From NCBI GenBank assembly GCA_964392385.1, contig CAYMPR010000003.1:1-64000 (forward strand): DNA of 64,000 bases, in the 5' to 3' direction. Source of the stretch: MWEH01 sp964392385. GTDB taxonomy: Bacteria > Bacillota > Clostridia > Christensenellales > DTU072. Every line of letters begins with the position of its first letter. The first letter of the stretch is position 1. Positions 18,254 to 29,200 of this stretch are shown piece after piece. The notes under the pieces are model-generated. The model was not told the DNA's origin, made no database searches, and saw nothing but the letters and a program-made list of their open reading frames with translations. The translations under genes and the position numbers were made by a program.

Positions 18254-21200
18254 TTAATTGCCGTTAATTTTCCTTGCAAAGAGTACTATGTCTGTTAGCG
18301 TGCTCTTGCCATCAGAATTATAGTCCATAACATACTTCTTGTTTTCGCCAGCTAGAACCCTATTTGCCATGGAGTCTAAGTCGCTTTGAGTAATACTTCC
18401 ATCACCATTTGAATCGCCAAACACATTGACCTCAAATTCATAAATAGTAACTCCATCAGCATTTAAAAATCTAACTTTATCGCCAGTTCTCAGATTTCTA
18501 GTAGTTAGTGGGTTTAACTCGACATTGTTTTTATCAAGTATTGTTGGTGTAAGATATGCTGCATAATTAAATCTTCCATCTAAATTAGTAACTGCTTGAT
18601 TGTCCGTTGAAACAGCTATAATCCTTTCTGTTTTATATACTTTAATAGAGGATGAATCAACACCACTAAGTGTTGTGTTGTCATCGGGATAAACCTCTAC
18701 AGAAAATGACGTGGATTCACCACCTACATATCCAGCAATAATAACGGGCTGAATACCTGGGGACAATGGGTTATATGTTACTTTCAATTCATCTCCTACC
18801 ACACTATTTTGTAAAGATCTGTCAGCTGAGCCACTTTGATACTTAACTGTTACTCTCATACCCCAAAAGTCGAGTGCTTCCCCGTATCCATAAGTTCTTT
18901 TAGTAGGTAGCGTGTTAATACTAATTTGCTGAACGATATCCGAAACATGGACTATTTTTGTTGTGGAGGCGTCCAAGTAGCCAAAAACAACCGCTTGTTC
19001 GCCTATTAAATTTGGATTATAGCTTGTTTGATAAGTCCCTTGATTAAGCTTCGTATTTGCCCCATTTGCGTATATTGCTCTTACTTCAAGTTCAAGTGGA
19101 TCGCCAAATTTGTATTCGGTTTTTGTAAGCGCTACCGACAAAGTTTTAACATAGTTTCTAACGGTACAATATATATTCCATGTTTTTATAATAATACCAT
19201 CTGGGTTATATCTAATAGTAATAGTTTGATTAGAAGGAAGTATTAAAGGCTCACTATTAAATTCAGGAGTAAAGGAATAGTCTGTTGCATTATAGAATTC
19301 ATCTACATATGCTCCTGAACGCATATTTAGTCTAAACTTTCCTGTTTCTGGCGCAAATGTCTCACCATATTTATAATCGGCTTTGGGCGGATCTAACATG
19401 TCAATAAACGAAAATACATCTATTATTTCCATTTGGAAGGTCTTAGTTAATGAGTAACCCTCATCGGAATAAACTAGTGTTACAGTTTGAAATCCTAGCT
19501 TTGTAGAATAATCTTCAATGCTATTTAAAGACTGATCGGAATTATTCTTGAACGTTAAAGAATATAATACAGGAGAAATTAAAGTGCTGCCCCTCTTTTT
19601 CATATTAACATACACATTTATATCGAGTCTCTCGCCATATTTAACTGTTTGCGTAGGGATATCTTCAACATACTCTGGAATATCCGTGATTTTTATATAT
19701 ACATATTTCCAAGTTCCTAAATATCTTGCACCAAATTGCTGAGTAGCTCCTACTAGTTCCCTATCATATCTTGTTTCCATTGGGAGTTCAGTTATAGTTC
19801 CACCAGCTGATAGTGTCTTTCTTATTTGTATATCTTCTGGCGATGGGGCAGGATCAAGAGGACCTGAACTATACTCATATTCAATTGGATTTTCTAGTGT
19901 CCCTTGCCCTTCAGGAGTTAATATTACCCATCCACTAATTGGAGCTAGGCCTCTTGCGGTAACTACTACAGATTCAAAAAGCTCGTCGGTAATTGTTACT
20001 ACTTCTCCTTCAACCCTACTAAATCTTGTATAAAAACCATATGTAACGTTTTGTTGTGTTTCATCATTGCCTTCTTGATAGATTAATTGATTATTAAAGC
20101 CCGTAATTTGATACCAAAAATTAGGTGTTGTTGCTTTTTCTTTAACACTAATTCTAGAACCTTGACCTTGCACAAAATATATGTCTATTGGAATAGAACT
20201 ACTATGCTCAAAGTAATGAATATAGTCTACATTGTCTTTCCCTGGGTATGCAAAACTTCCTGCCATCGCAACATTTATTACTACTTTAGGCGCATTTAAT
20301 ACCGCGTTATTATTAGCCTTATCGGTGTACTCTACACTTATTAAATGAGAGCCACGAATTGACCCATTAAAGCCTGAAAAAGTGATATTAGGCGAATCGA
20401 AATCTTCACTTCTAACTGTACTTGAGGCCATATTTAGCGTTAATTGTTCGGTATTACTAAAGGACGAACCAAATATATATGTGCTTTGACGAGGTGTGTA
20501 AATTACACTTTCAACTACATCTAGAACTGTTATTGTATAAAATATTTCTAAATCATTTCCAAAATTAGGGTCGGAAAATTTAACTGTCAAAACCTGGTCC
20601 CCTAGAAGAGTTGGGTTGTAGCCAAAAACTTTTGCTATATTTACATTTTGTAACGATGTACTTGCATCACTAAATGTTGCTTTTATAATTCCCTCATCAT
20701 TGCCTTCAGAGCTTAAAGGCTCATCATATTTGTATTGTTTTTTGGGTTCAGTATCGAATTCTATTTTACTTACATATTTAAGTACTGAAACTGAGATAGT
20801 GTCAGATGCGCCCATATATGTAACTGTTACCTGCTTTTCACCAATTACCGAGGAATTATATGAAGAAAGCATATCTGCCTTAACGGGAACGACTATAGGT
20901 GAGGCCGCACCAATAGTAACATTCATTGTTAGATAATTAAGGCTAATAACTCCATTGTGCCTAATTTTAAGCGGTGTTTGTGATTGTGTAACATCAATAG
21001 TTACTGTCTCTTCAACAATAGTTACTACACATATATCTGTATAAGTAATGCCACCAACAGTGATACTAATTGTTATTTCTGCAACTCCAGCTTCTAGCCC
21101 TGTTACAACTCCTGTTCCTTGATCAACTGTTGCAACTGCTGTATCACTTGAACTATAGCTAGGGGTAGCAATACCCACATTTGTAGCATCAAGAGGCACT

Positions 21201-24200
21201 AAAGTATGATTAAGTTTAACAGTTTTAGTCTTAATTAATGTAACTGCTTCGTAATCAAACGATATTGCAGTTAGAGGTTTTTCTTCATATATAGTGATAG
21301 TTACTTGAGATGCTATTGTAGTTCCATTAATTCTAGCTGTAATTACTGCGCTACCAACCTTGTGACCATATAGCCTTGCTACTTTATATGAGGTTCCTTC
21401 CGCAAACATGTTTACTGACACAATGGACGGATCGGAAGAAGTAAAAACAACTCTTTGATAGGTTGCGTCTTGCGGGGAAACAGTGACTGTTAATAATTTG
21501 GAGCCATTTTTTATAATCCTACTATCTACTCCCTCTAAATCAGGTGTAGAAATACTAGAAGCTTGAATATAGTTTTCTGGTAAAATCAATAAATTTGTCA
21601 TCGCAGTGTTGGTTTCATATTGAGGATTACCTTGCCCTCTATATTCTACAAAGCCATCTTCCCTCAAATACATACTGTGGTTTTCGCCACCATCTAAGGA
21701 GATGATGTCATATAAGTTAGTGACATTACATTGTCCGTTTGTATTATCTCCAGAAGCAACTACTGTTCCATTTTCAAGAAGCGCTAGAATGTGTCTAGAG
21801 CCCGAGGCAATACTTACAACATTTGTAAAAGCAGAAGGAGTAAAGGTATATGGGAAATTACCTAAAATTTGCACACTTCCATTGGTTTTTAATACAGCAG
21901 TAAAACTTTCTCCTGCAGAAATCTCTTTTACGCCCGTAACGCCTGAAACTGCACATTGGCCACTTGAATTATCACCTGCAGCAAAAAGATTTCCGTTTGA
22001 ATCAAGTCCAATTATATGCCTAGCTCCAGCAGTTATTGCTACAATATTTCTCCAAGAACCCACTTGAAGTTGTAAGTAGTCATTAACCCCCACCCCAATA
22101 ACCGTTCCATCGGATAATAAGGCATAGGATGTATAATCACCTGCAGCAACCTGCTTTACATTTGTCCAGCCCGAAACTTCCATCTCTCCAAAGAAATTTT
22201 CGCCGTAAGATGATACTGTCATATTTCTACTAAGTGCTAAAAGATGCTTTCTTCCTACTGCTACTGCTGAAATATTCTCCTCTCCGCGGATTCCCCAAAT
22301 ACCCGAAGAGGCGGAGCCTGATGCTTGCACAAGCCCATTATTATCAATTCCTATACTGATTTGAGGGGCCGCAAAAACTCTTGCGAGTGTTTCGCTATCT
22401 GAATCTAAAATATCTTGCCAAGTATATGCCCCACCTGTAGTTACTGCATAAGACGATATCGTTTCTTTGGTGTATCCTTCAGCGTTTGTAACAGATATTC
22501 TTAGCTTAGCGGGTACACTTTCCGATAAAAAGCTGCCTAAATAGAATGAGGTGTTAATAACGTTACCTTTATCTCTTGCAACGAAGGGACATTCAAATAT
22601 TCTTTGACCATCATTATATTTAGCATTAAAATCACTTAAATTTAAGTTGTTTGTAGCGATAACCGCATTTGAAGAATTTAATAGTTCTACCTTTATATTT
22701 GCTAAATAGCTGAGATTTAAACTATTAGCAATATTTAGTTCAGTTCTAACTCCCGCCCAATCAGTAGCGTTATAGAATGAAGCTTGATTAATACCTATTT
22801 TCCCATCGAAATAGTTTTGCTCAATAACATTATAGTTATCTGATAGGCTTACTCTAAATTGAGCTTGCTCGCTATTTACTGAAAGTGCCTCTATAACAAC
22901 TTTACTATTATCGCCATCAGAAAAGAAAATGTAGCTATAATTCCATTTGTCTATTCCATTCGCATTGCCTATAGACCTAAAATATGGGTTCTGGGGCGAA
23001 AGATTTGCCTTTTCTATATCACGTGCTGATGCATTATATATCAAATTAGCGGCTCCATCTGGGTTCATTGTAACTAAAGGTCTAAAAACGTAAACTTCAT
23101 CAGGGTAGTTACTAGACTCAAATTTTGCATCTCTATTCCCAGGACTAGATTGCCCCGCTGGAACGTTAGTTTCTCTTACTCTATATACAATAAGTCCCGT
23201 ACTAGGAAGAGATGAATCGTACCTGGATGATATTATAGGGTTTCTATACTCAATCATAAAGTACTCATTGGGCTTATCTGAACGTCTAATCTTGTAGGAT
23301 AGAACATCCGTCTCTAAATACGATGTAGAAACTGGCGCTAGCGTATAAATCCCATTGGATATAATATCAACAATTTGGCCCGATCCTATTCCACCTACAT
23401 ATTTGTCTCTCATATAGGTTAACATGTATTGTGGCATTGATGTATTTGAGCCCATTAAGTCCCATTTACCTACAGGAACAAAATCATATTCGTAGTGATA
23501 TAAGTCAGGTGCTCCAAGTACGTGCCCCATTTCGTGGCACAACACCCCAACATTAATACTTGTAGTAAAGTTTAGTGAATAATCCCCAACTTTATATGCG
23601 CCTATATAACTAGTAGAAGCTCCATCAATTGAGTCTAAATTCCAGCTATGTGGCCACAAAAGTCCACCCCACGTATCCTCGTTATCACCGCAAATTAAAA
23701 AGCTTACGCTGTCGATATAGCCATCATCGTTAATGTCTAAATCCTTGCCAGTTAAGTTAAATTTGCTTTGTGCCCCGCTTACTGCACCACCAAGAAGCTG
23801 ACTTTCCCTTGTTCTTCTTTCTATTGTATTAGAAGCTTCAATATCGTAATAACTTCTATTTCCACCATTATGTACATATACTGCAAGATTTGTTTCTCTA
23901 GGCAAATAACTATTTATGGTTACTTGGTTATTTGACATAGTCTCATAGTAATTTTTTAAAGAGTTTACAGTGTTATTAAAATATGAATCAAAAACTGATA
24001 TGGCAGAATCTACAACTGCTTGGGGCGTATCATTAAACTTAACTAAAATAACTACGTTTGTTATTGTCCTTTTGTCGGCAGGATCAAGTGCTAGTAGGGG
24101 CCTTTGATTAACTGTAATCATTTCGTCGCCCGATGAAGATAACGAAACTTGCCCGCCGTATGGAGCACCCCTATCGATTTTTGATAATAATTCTGGGTTT

Positions 24201-24589
24201 AATGAAAAATCAATTTCTGAAGCAGTTAGCTTGTCTACTGAAAAAATATCTTTCTCGCTTGATGAAAAGCTAATCCCCGATGAAACAACCTTACCATCCA
24301 CTAATGTACCATATGTTAAAGTTTTCTCTAGACCATCTCTAATTAATACAAATCCATTATTATCGTGAAAGTATCTAAAATACTCATCTCCACTTTCAAA
24401 AAACTCAACCTCCTCACCACTATTTAGCACCATGCTCTTTTGGAAGGTGTATTTGCCATATGATTCAGCTGGAGTGTCAACAAAACTACTTATAGCATTA
24501 TTATTTACAAAGGAAAAAGCCCCAATTGCAACTATAGTTACCAAAAGAAGAAAAAGTGTAATATATATTGAAAGCCTTTTTGTATTCAT
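18254..24589 (-). CDS. Secreted M6-type metalloprotease with RCC1-like, Big and dockerin domains
   Basis: A 2,111-residue exported zinc protease. A signal anchor/peptide (IYITLFLLLVTIVAIGAFSF) starts the protein. The M6 (immune-inhibitor-A-like) domain has HEMGHVLGAPDLYHY with His352, Glu353 and His356, and the following LMGSNTSMPQYML Met-turn region. From about 740 to 990 there are RCC1-like repeats (GDNSSGQC, VAVGRKHLLALS, SDGTVIGVG types). About 1,015-1,200 holds two Big_2 domains, and about 1,200-2,040 a series of Big_3-like domains (GYNPTLLGDQVLTV type). The C-terminus (about 2,053-2,111) is a type I-like dockerin with two calcium loops, DSNGDGSITQSD and DYNSDGKSTLTD. No good ribosome binding site precedes the ATG. 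The 261-base leader contains no clear promoter. Confidence 0.92.
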   Translation of the reverse strand: MNTKRLSIYITLFLLLVTIVAIGAFSFVNNNAISSFVDTPAESYGKYTFQKSMVLNSGEEVEFFESGDEYFRYFHDNNGFVLIRDGLEKTLTYGTLVDGKVVSSGISFSSSEKDIFSVDKLTASEIDFSLNPELLSKIDRGAPYGGQVSLSSSGDEMITVNQRPLLALDPADKRTITNVVILVKFNDTPQAVVDSAISVFDSYFNNTVNSLKNYYETMSNNQVTINSYLPRETNLAVYVHNGGNRSYYDIEASNTIERRTRESQLLGGAVSGAQSKFNLTGKDLDINDDGYIDSVSFLICGDNEDTWGGLLWPHSWNLDSIDGASTSYIGAYKVGDYSLNFTTSINVGVLCHEMGHVLGAPDLYHYEYDFVPVGKWDLMGSNTSMPQYMLTYMRDKYVGGIGSGQIVDIISNGIYTLAPVSTSYLETDVLSYKIRRSDKPNEYFMIEYRNPIISSRYDSSLPSTGLIVYRVRETNVPAGQSSPGNRDAKFESSNYPDEVYVFRPLVTMNPDGAANLIYNASARDIEKANLSPQNPYFRSIGNANGIDKWNYSYIFFSDGDNSKVVIEALSVNSEQAQFRVSLSDNYNVIEQNYFDGKIGINQASFYNATDWAGVRTELNIANSLNLSYLANIKVELLNSSNAVIATNNLNLSDFNAKYNDGQRIFECPFVARDKGNVINTSFYLGSFLSESVPAKLRISVTNAEGYTKETISSYAVTTGGAYTWQDILDSDSETLARVFAAPQISIGIDNNGLVQASGSASSGIWGIRGEENISAVAVGRKHLLALSRNMTVSSYGENFFGEMEVSGWTNVKQVAAGDYTSYALLSDGTVIGVGVNDYLQLQVGSWRNIVAITAGARHIIGLDSNGNLFAAGDNSSGQCAVSGVTGVKEISAGESFTAVLKTNGSVQILGNFPYTFTPSAFTNVVSIASGSRHILALLENGTVVASGDNTNGQCNVTNLYDIISLDGGENHSMYLREDGFVEYRGQGNPQYETNTAMTNLLILPENYIQASSISTPDLEGVDSRIIKNGSKLLTVTVSPQDATYQRVVFTSSDPSIVSVNMFAEGTSYKVARLYGHKVGSAVITARINGTTIASQVTITIYEEKPLTAISFDYEAVTLIKTKTVKLNHTLVPLDATNVGIATPSYSSSDTAVATVDQGTGVVTGLEAGVAEITISITVGGITYTDICVVTIVEETVTIDVTQSQTPLKIRHNGVISLNYLTMNVTIGAASPIVVPVKADMLSSYNSSVIGEKQVTVTYMGASDTISVSVLKYVSKIEFDTEPKKQYKYDEPLSSEGNDEGIIKATFSDASTSLQNVNIAKVFGYNPTLLGDQVLTVKFSDPNFGNDLEIFYTITVLDVVESVIYTPRQSTYIFGSSFSNTEQLTLNMASSTVRSEDFDSPNITFSGFNGSIRGSHLISVEYTDKANNNAVLNAPKVVINVAMAGSFAYPGKDNVDYIHYFEHSSSIPIDIYFVQGQGSRISVKEKATTPNFWYQITGFNNQLIYQEGNDETQQNVTYGFYTRFSRVEGEVVTITDELFESVVVTARGLAPISGWVILTPEGQGTLENPIEYEYSSGPLDPAPSPEDIQIRKTLSAGGTITELPMETRYDRELVGATQQFGARYLGTWKYVYIKITDIPEYVEDIPTQTVKYGERLDINVYVNMKKRGSTLISPVLYSLTFKNNSDQSLNSIEDYSTKLGFQTVTLVYSDEGYSLTKTFQMEIIDVFSFIDMLDPPKADYKYGETFAPETGKFRLNMRSGAYVDEFYNATDYSFTPEFNSEPLILPSNQTITIRYNPDGIIIKTWNIYCTVRNYVKTLSVALTKTEYKFGDPLELEVRAIYANGANTKLNQGTYQTSYNPNLIGEQAVVFGYLDASTTKIVHVSDIVQQISINTLPTKRTYGYGEALDFWGMRVTVKYQSGSADRSLQNSVVGDELKVTYNPLSPGIQPVIIAGYVGGESTSFSVEVYPDDNTTLSGVDSSSIKVYKTERIIAVSTDNQAVTNLDGRFNYAAYLTPTILDKNNVELNPLTTRNLRTGDKVRFLNADGVTIYEFEVNVFGDSNGDGSITQSDLDSMANRVLAGENKKYVMDYNSDGKSTLTDIVLFARKINGN

Positions 24590-24850
24590 TTTATTGATTT
24601 TTTATCTGGGGCAGTTATTATCTTGGTTTTTCTTTAGCTTTGTTCCATTACTTGGTTATAATACCCCGATTTTGTATATATAATATAACACATGCGCGCG
24701 TAACATTAAATACCAAGCTATACCTCTCCATACTTATTATCTCACTTTTAATTGTATATTATGTGATAGCTACTTGATTTAGTGTAATTACAATATTTTA
24801 TTGATAGACTTTTTAATCTTAAATGTTCAAGTATTATTAATTTACTATTA

Positions 24851-26080
24851 TTATAGGTAACTTATAGGAATAATCCTATCTTCCCCTTTGAGTGTAATTA
24901 GATTTTCGTACATACAAACCACTCCACCACTTCCTCTCTTTTTCCCATCTATCCCATCAATAGCGCAAAATGAACTGATATCTTTACTATCAGGGTTTCC
25001 ATTTTTCTTAATCTCTATGGGGTAAAGAGTACCATCTTTTTCAATTAATAAATCTATTTCGCGCATATCTTTGTCTCTGTAGTAATATAGAGGTAAATCT
25101 AAATATCCAGCATTATAGTAGCTTTTTATTATTTCAGAAATAACATAAGTCTCAAAGAAAGCACCTGCCATTGAGCCACTCTTTAATACGTCTACAGAGT
25201 TCCATCTTGTCAGATATGCGGCAAGAGCAGTATCTAAAAAATATAGTTTGGGAGTTTTTACGGTTCTTTTTGATATGTTGTTATAATATGGGTGAAGTAA
25301 ATACACTAGACCCGATCCACAAAGTATTGATAACCATCTCTCCGCTGTAGGTTGCGATATGCCCACATTTCTTGATATTGCGGTAAGATTTAACATTTGT
25401 GCTGTATTTGCAGCTACAACTGTCATAAAGTTCATAAATTTTAACTCGTCGCCTACTTGAGCTAGTTTTCTTACGTCTCTTTCGATATATGTTTTTACAT
25501 AGGAGCCATAAAACATTTGAATATCCATGTTTGAATTTACATAAAGTTCTGGCATCGTTCCTCTTTGTATAGCCTTCCAAATAGAATCATACTTAAGCTT
25601 CACCGAGCCAGCGGCTTTTCTTGATTGAAAATACTCCTCTGATGGCAAAAATGGTTCATTAAAACTAATATTTTCTATTTCTCTAAGCGATAATCCCAAC
25701 AAATTAATGATTCCCAGTCTCCCCGCTAAAGATTCGCTTACATTTTTCATAATTTGAAACTGTTGCGAACCAGACATCAAGAATAACCCCTTACCATGAT
25801 TTTCATCCAAAATCATCTTAATATATGGGAATAGATTTGGAGCATATTGAATTTCATCAATAAATATTGGGGGAGGATTATCTTTTAGAAATATCCCTCC
25901 ATCTTCAATTGCGGATTTCATCATTATAGAATCATCTAACGTGACAAATCTAATATCCTTTGCATACTCTTTTAAAACTGTAGTCTTACCAACTTGCCTA
26001 GGTCCAGTTACCAAAACTGCCCCAAACATTTCTGAAGCTTTTTTTATTGTCTCTGTAATCGCCCGCTTGATATATCGCAT
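24851..26080 (-). CDS. AAA ATPase with DUF4143 domain
   Basis: A 409-residue member of the widespread ATPase/DUF4143 family; the cellular role of these proteins is not established. Walker A GPRQVGKTT is at residues 26-34, Walker B is IFIDEIQYAPN, and MSGSQQFQIM is the sensor region. The C-terminal part holds a winged-helix-like segment (ISRNVGISQPTAERWLSIL) and the DUF4143 nuclease-like region with DKDMREIDLLIEKDGTLYPIEIKK. That E-x-D...ExK pattern recalls PD-(D/E)XK folds. The ATG at 26080 follows AAGGAG. A promoter and the giant gene's terminator isolate it as its own unit, so its position between two surface-protein genes need not mean shared function. Confidence 0.9.
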   Translation of the reverse strand: MRYIKRAITETIKKASEMFGAVLVTGPRQVGKTTVLKEYAKDIRFVTLDDSIMMKSAIEDGGIFLKDNPPPIFIDEIQYAPNLFPYIKMILDENHGKGLFLMSGSQQFQIMKNVSESLAGRLGIINLLGLSLREIENISFNEPFLPSEEYFQSRKAAGSVKLKYDSIWKAIQRGTMPELYVNSNMDIQMFYGSYVKTYIERDVRKLAQVGDELKFMNFMTVVAANTAQMLNLTAISRNVGISQPTAERWLSILCGSGLVYLLHPYYNNISKRTVKTPKLYFLDTALAAYLTRWNSVDVLKSGSMAGAFFETYVISEIIKSYYNAGYLDLPLYYYRDKDMREIDLLIEKDGTLYPIEIKKNGNPDSKDISSFCAIDGIDGKKRGSGGVVCMYENLITLKGEDRIIPISYL

Positions 26081-26121
26081 AATATATGCTCCTTTCTCCG
26101 TCTATTTTAATATACAATATT

Positions 26122-26150
26122 ATTATAGCCGAAAATCAAACGATAATCAA
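26122..26150 (-). promoter_or_regulatory. Promoter of the AAA/DUF4143 gene
   Basis: TTGATT (26145-26150) and TATAAT (26122-26127) are separated by 17 bp on the minus strand, about 42 bp upstream of the ATG at 26080. Confidence 0.7.
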
Positions 26151-26189
26151 CAACTATGATTTTCATGTCTTTTGAAGTGCTTTTCACCT

Positions 26190-26217
26190 AAACAAAAGCA
26201 CCGATTATCTCGGTGCT
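26190..26217 (-). terminator. Rho-independent terminator of the giant lipoprotein gene
   Basis: AGCACCGA and TCGGTGCT form a perfect 8-bp stem with a 5-base loop; on the minus strand it is followed by TTTTGTTT. It lies 28 bases beyond the stop of the giant gene. Confidence 0.92.
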
Positions 26218-26244
26218 CTTTGGGTTTAATATTGGTTAAGATTT

Positions 26245-29200
26245 TTATGCCATTGAGGTTATATCTATTGCGACTATGTACTGGATGGTATTTGAAAGTC
26301 CAAGATTTGAGGTGAATGGAACATTTAGGACTAGGGTGTATCTTCCACCTGCTCTTGAGGCACCTGATGTTGTATGTCCAGTATTAATTCCAGCAAATCC
26401 TCCAGACACTTTGGTACCAAAGTACTTGGTGTTAAAGTTCCATTGACTTGAATCGTATTTATCTGCAGCCCAGTATACATCAGCCTTTGCCCATGATAAT
26501 GGATAAATGTAATCCCAACTATACCCAGGATGCTCTACGTTCTTAAACGAGAAGAGTTCAAATTCAACTATTGGTGGATGAGCAGTCTTAACAGACATCA
26601 TTGGTAAGTATCTAAGATCAAATGGCGCATTAACTGCTACAACTATCTTAGGAACATCATTTTGCTTAAATTGGCCTTGCTGTGCGTTGTATTGAGAGTA
26701 GAAGTTAGTTGAAGGTAACTTATTAGTTGCTGTATCGTAATTTTCTTCAAATCCATCAATTCCAAGAGTTGTTGGATAAATCCAAGATGCTGGAAGAGCT
26801 GGCTTAATAATTCCAAATCCGTAAACAGCATCTGGGTTATGCATATATGATGGGTATGCTTTTAGATTATCGATATTTTGTGGATCTCCATCTTGATAAT
26901 ACACTTCTGTTGAGGCAAAGGATGTAACTATAATCTTACCACCTACTTGTTCCTGTGGGTTTGGATATGCTCTAAAGGATGTAGCTTCCCAGTTAATGTA
27001 ACCTGGATCATCAAAATCTTGTGCTGGGACTGTATCATCTGCTCTTTGTGGCATACCTTTATGAGGCGTAATCTTTGATCCTTGAATTACTCTATCTCCT
27101 GCACCAGTTCTTGTAAACCCTACCTCTCTACCTGGATCATCGTAGAATTTATATGTTGAGCTATATTCAATAGGAATCATCTTATTTTGAGTTAGGTTAG
27201 TACCAGCAAATAATTGTCTATAGTATGAAGGTAAGGTATATGATTCATTTACTTGCACGGATACTAGGGTTGGAACGCTATTATTAACAAGAGTCTTTCT
27301 ATTATCCACATAGAAGCCCCATCTAATTGTTTGTCCACCACGACCACCAAGTGTTAGAGAAGCATATTGCCTAATTGTAGAACTTGCACCCCATGTTACA
27401 TCATCAAAACTCCATTTATTGTAGTTATTTAAGTATGTTCCGCCACCTCTTAAGTTTTCAAAGGTAAATGACATTGTGTTGTCAAATGTAACATTGTATG
27501 CATCGTTTGCATAAACATTGCTTTCGCTTTCAAGTAATATCCCAGCTAGAACTTCTAGAGCATAAATAGGTTGCCCAAGCTCAGTATATCCTTTAACTTT
27601 ACGTTGAGTTTGTCCAGGCATTAGGATTATTTCGCTTACTCCATACTTGGTGTTTTCGCTAAACACTATGTCGTCTGCTAGTACCCAAGATGTATCAATC
27701 TGGTAGTTAATTGAATAAGGTTGATTATCTAAGTCGATTTGGAAGGTTGTGCTTACCGTTTCTTTGTTGTAGGCAATACGGGCTCTTCCTGATTTCATGT
27801 TAGTCCAAGCGGCATCTATGTCTACATAGTAAACTCCAGGATCACCCATGCTTGAGCCTTCTGGGCCTACATAAACTCTCATGTGTTCTGGTAGTTTTAC
27901 TCCGCCATTTGCAATAAAGTAATATGGATTACTAATATAGTAGGTATCTTTATGATCAATTCCATACACTCTTAATATGTGTTCTGCTGAAGCAGGATCA
28001 ACTTGATTTAACCACTGTTTATATGTCAATGTGCAGTTATTAAAGTAGCCTTCAGAATCCGATAAGTACTCAAGGTTTCCTGCAGGGTTCATTCTAATAT
28101 CAACTATATATGATTCAACACATGGAACATCAAATGGGGCAAGTTGCTGACCAATTGCGCCAAGACCAAATCCTGGGAGCTTAATATAGAATCTTGCATC
28201 TCTACCCTTGTAAGAAATACCACGTCCAGAATCAAGTATGAATCTAATAGGCAAAGTTTCCTCGGCTTCACTAAGTTCAAGTGCAGCTGGCGCATCTGCG
28301 TCTTGAGTAAAGAAATTAGCAGCAGCGCCTAGAGTGAAGGTTATATCATACATAGAAGTGTCGCCTTCTGACATGTTGCCAAACTTAATGGTGAAGGCAG
28401 CATTTGAAACAAACACGTCATTTACAATCGCTTCAGATACGTCTTCAGTTGTATTGTAATCATACGGCTTAATTGAAGGTCTAACAGGTATGGGTTGTCC
28501 AAACTCATCATATATCAAATTACCAAGTTCATCTTTTTCATAAACTATATTTTCACCATCATAAACTAACTTAAATAGGTTGGTAAATTCGGTGACTGTT
28601 CTATCAAGCACACGGAATAAGAACGGCTTTCTTTGTGCAAATAGCGTATCATAAGCTTGCTTATCAGCAGAGGCTACTCCAGCTCTATTATATTGTATAG
28701 TTGCATAAGCAAAGTTATTCTTTTCAATTCCCTTGTAGGTACGTCTAACCTTACTATCATCCCAAGTTACTTTCATTTGGTTAGTAGGACTCGTTATTCC
28801 ATCTGTAAATGAGCCAACTAGTGGGATACCTTCAACTATGTCGTTAAATTGAACCTCTGTGCTAGTCTTTGGATAAATAATGTCTTTGTTATATGTCTCA
28901 AATGGGTCAAACACAAAGTGAAGTGGTGCATCTGCTCCTGTCTTATCNNNNNNNNNNNNNNNNNNNNNNNNNNNNNNNNNNNNNNNNNNNNNNNNNNNNN
29001 NNNNNNNNNNNNNNNNNNNNNNNNNNNNNNNNNNNNNNNNNNNNNNNCCAGGAACTGTTACTTCACTAATTAATGGATCTTCAACTGTATCAAATACATC
29101 TACGCCAACACTATATGTTAGCCCAAGTCCAGTGTAACCAGTAGCATCAACGTCTTGCCCCGCTCTAATTCCATATGGGTCAATAAAGTAAGCAATTGGT

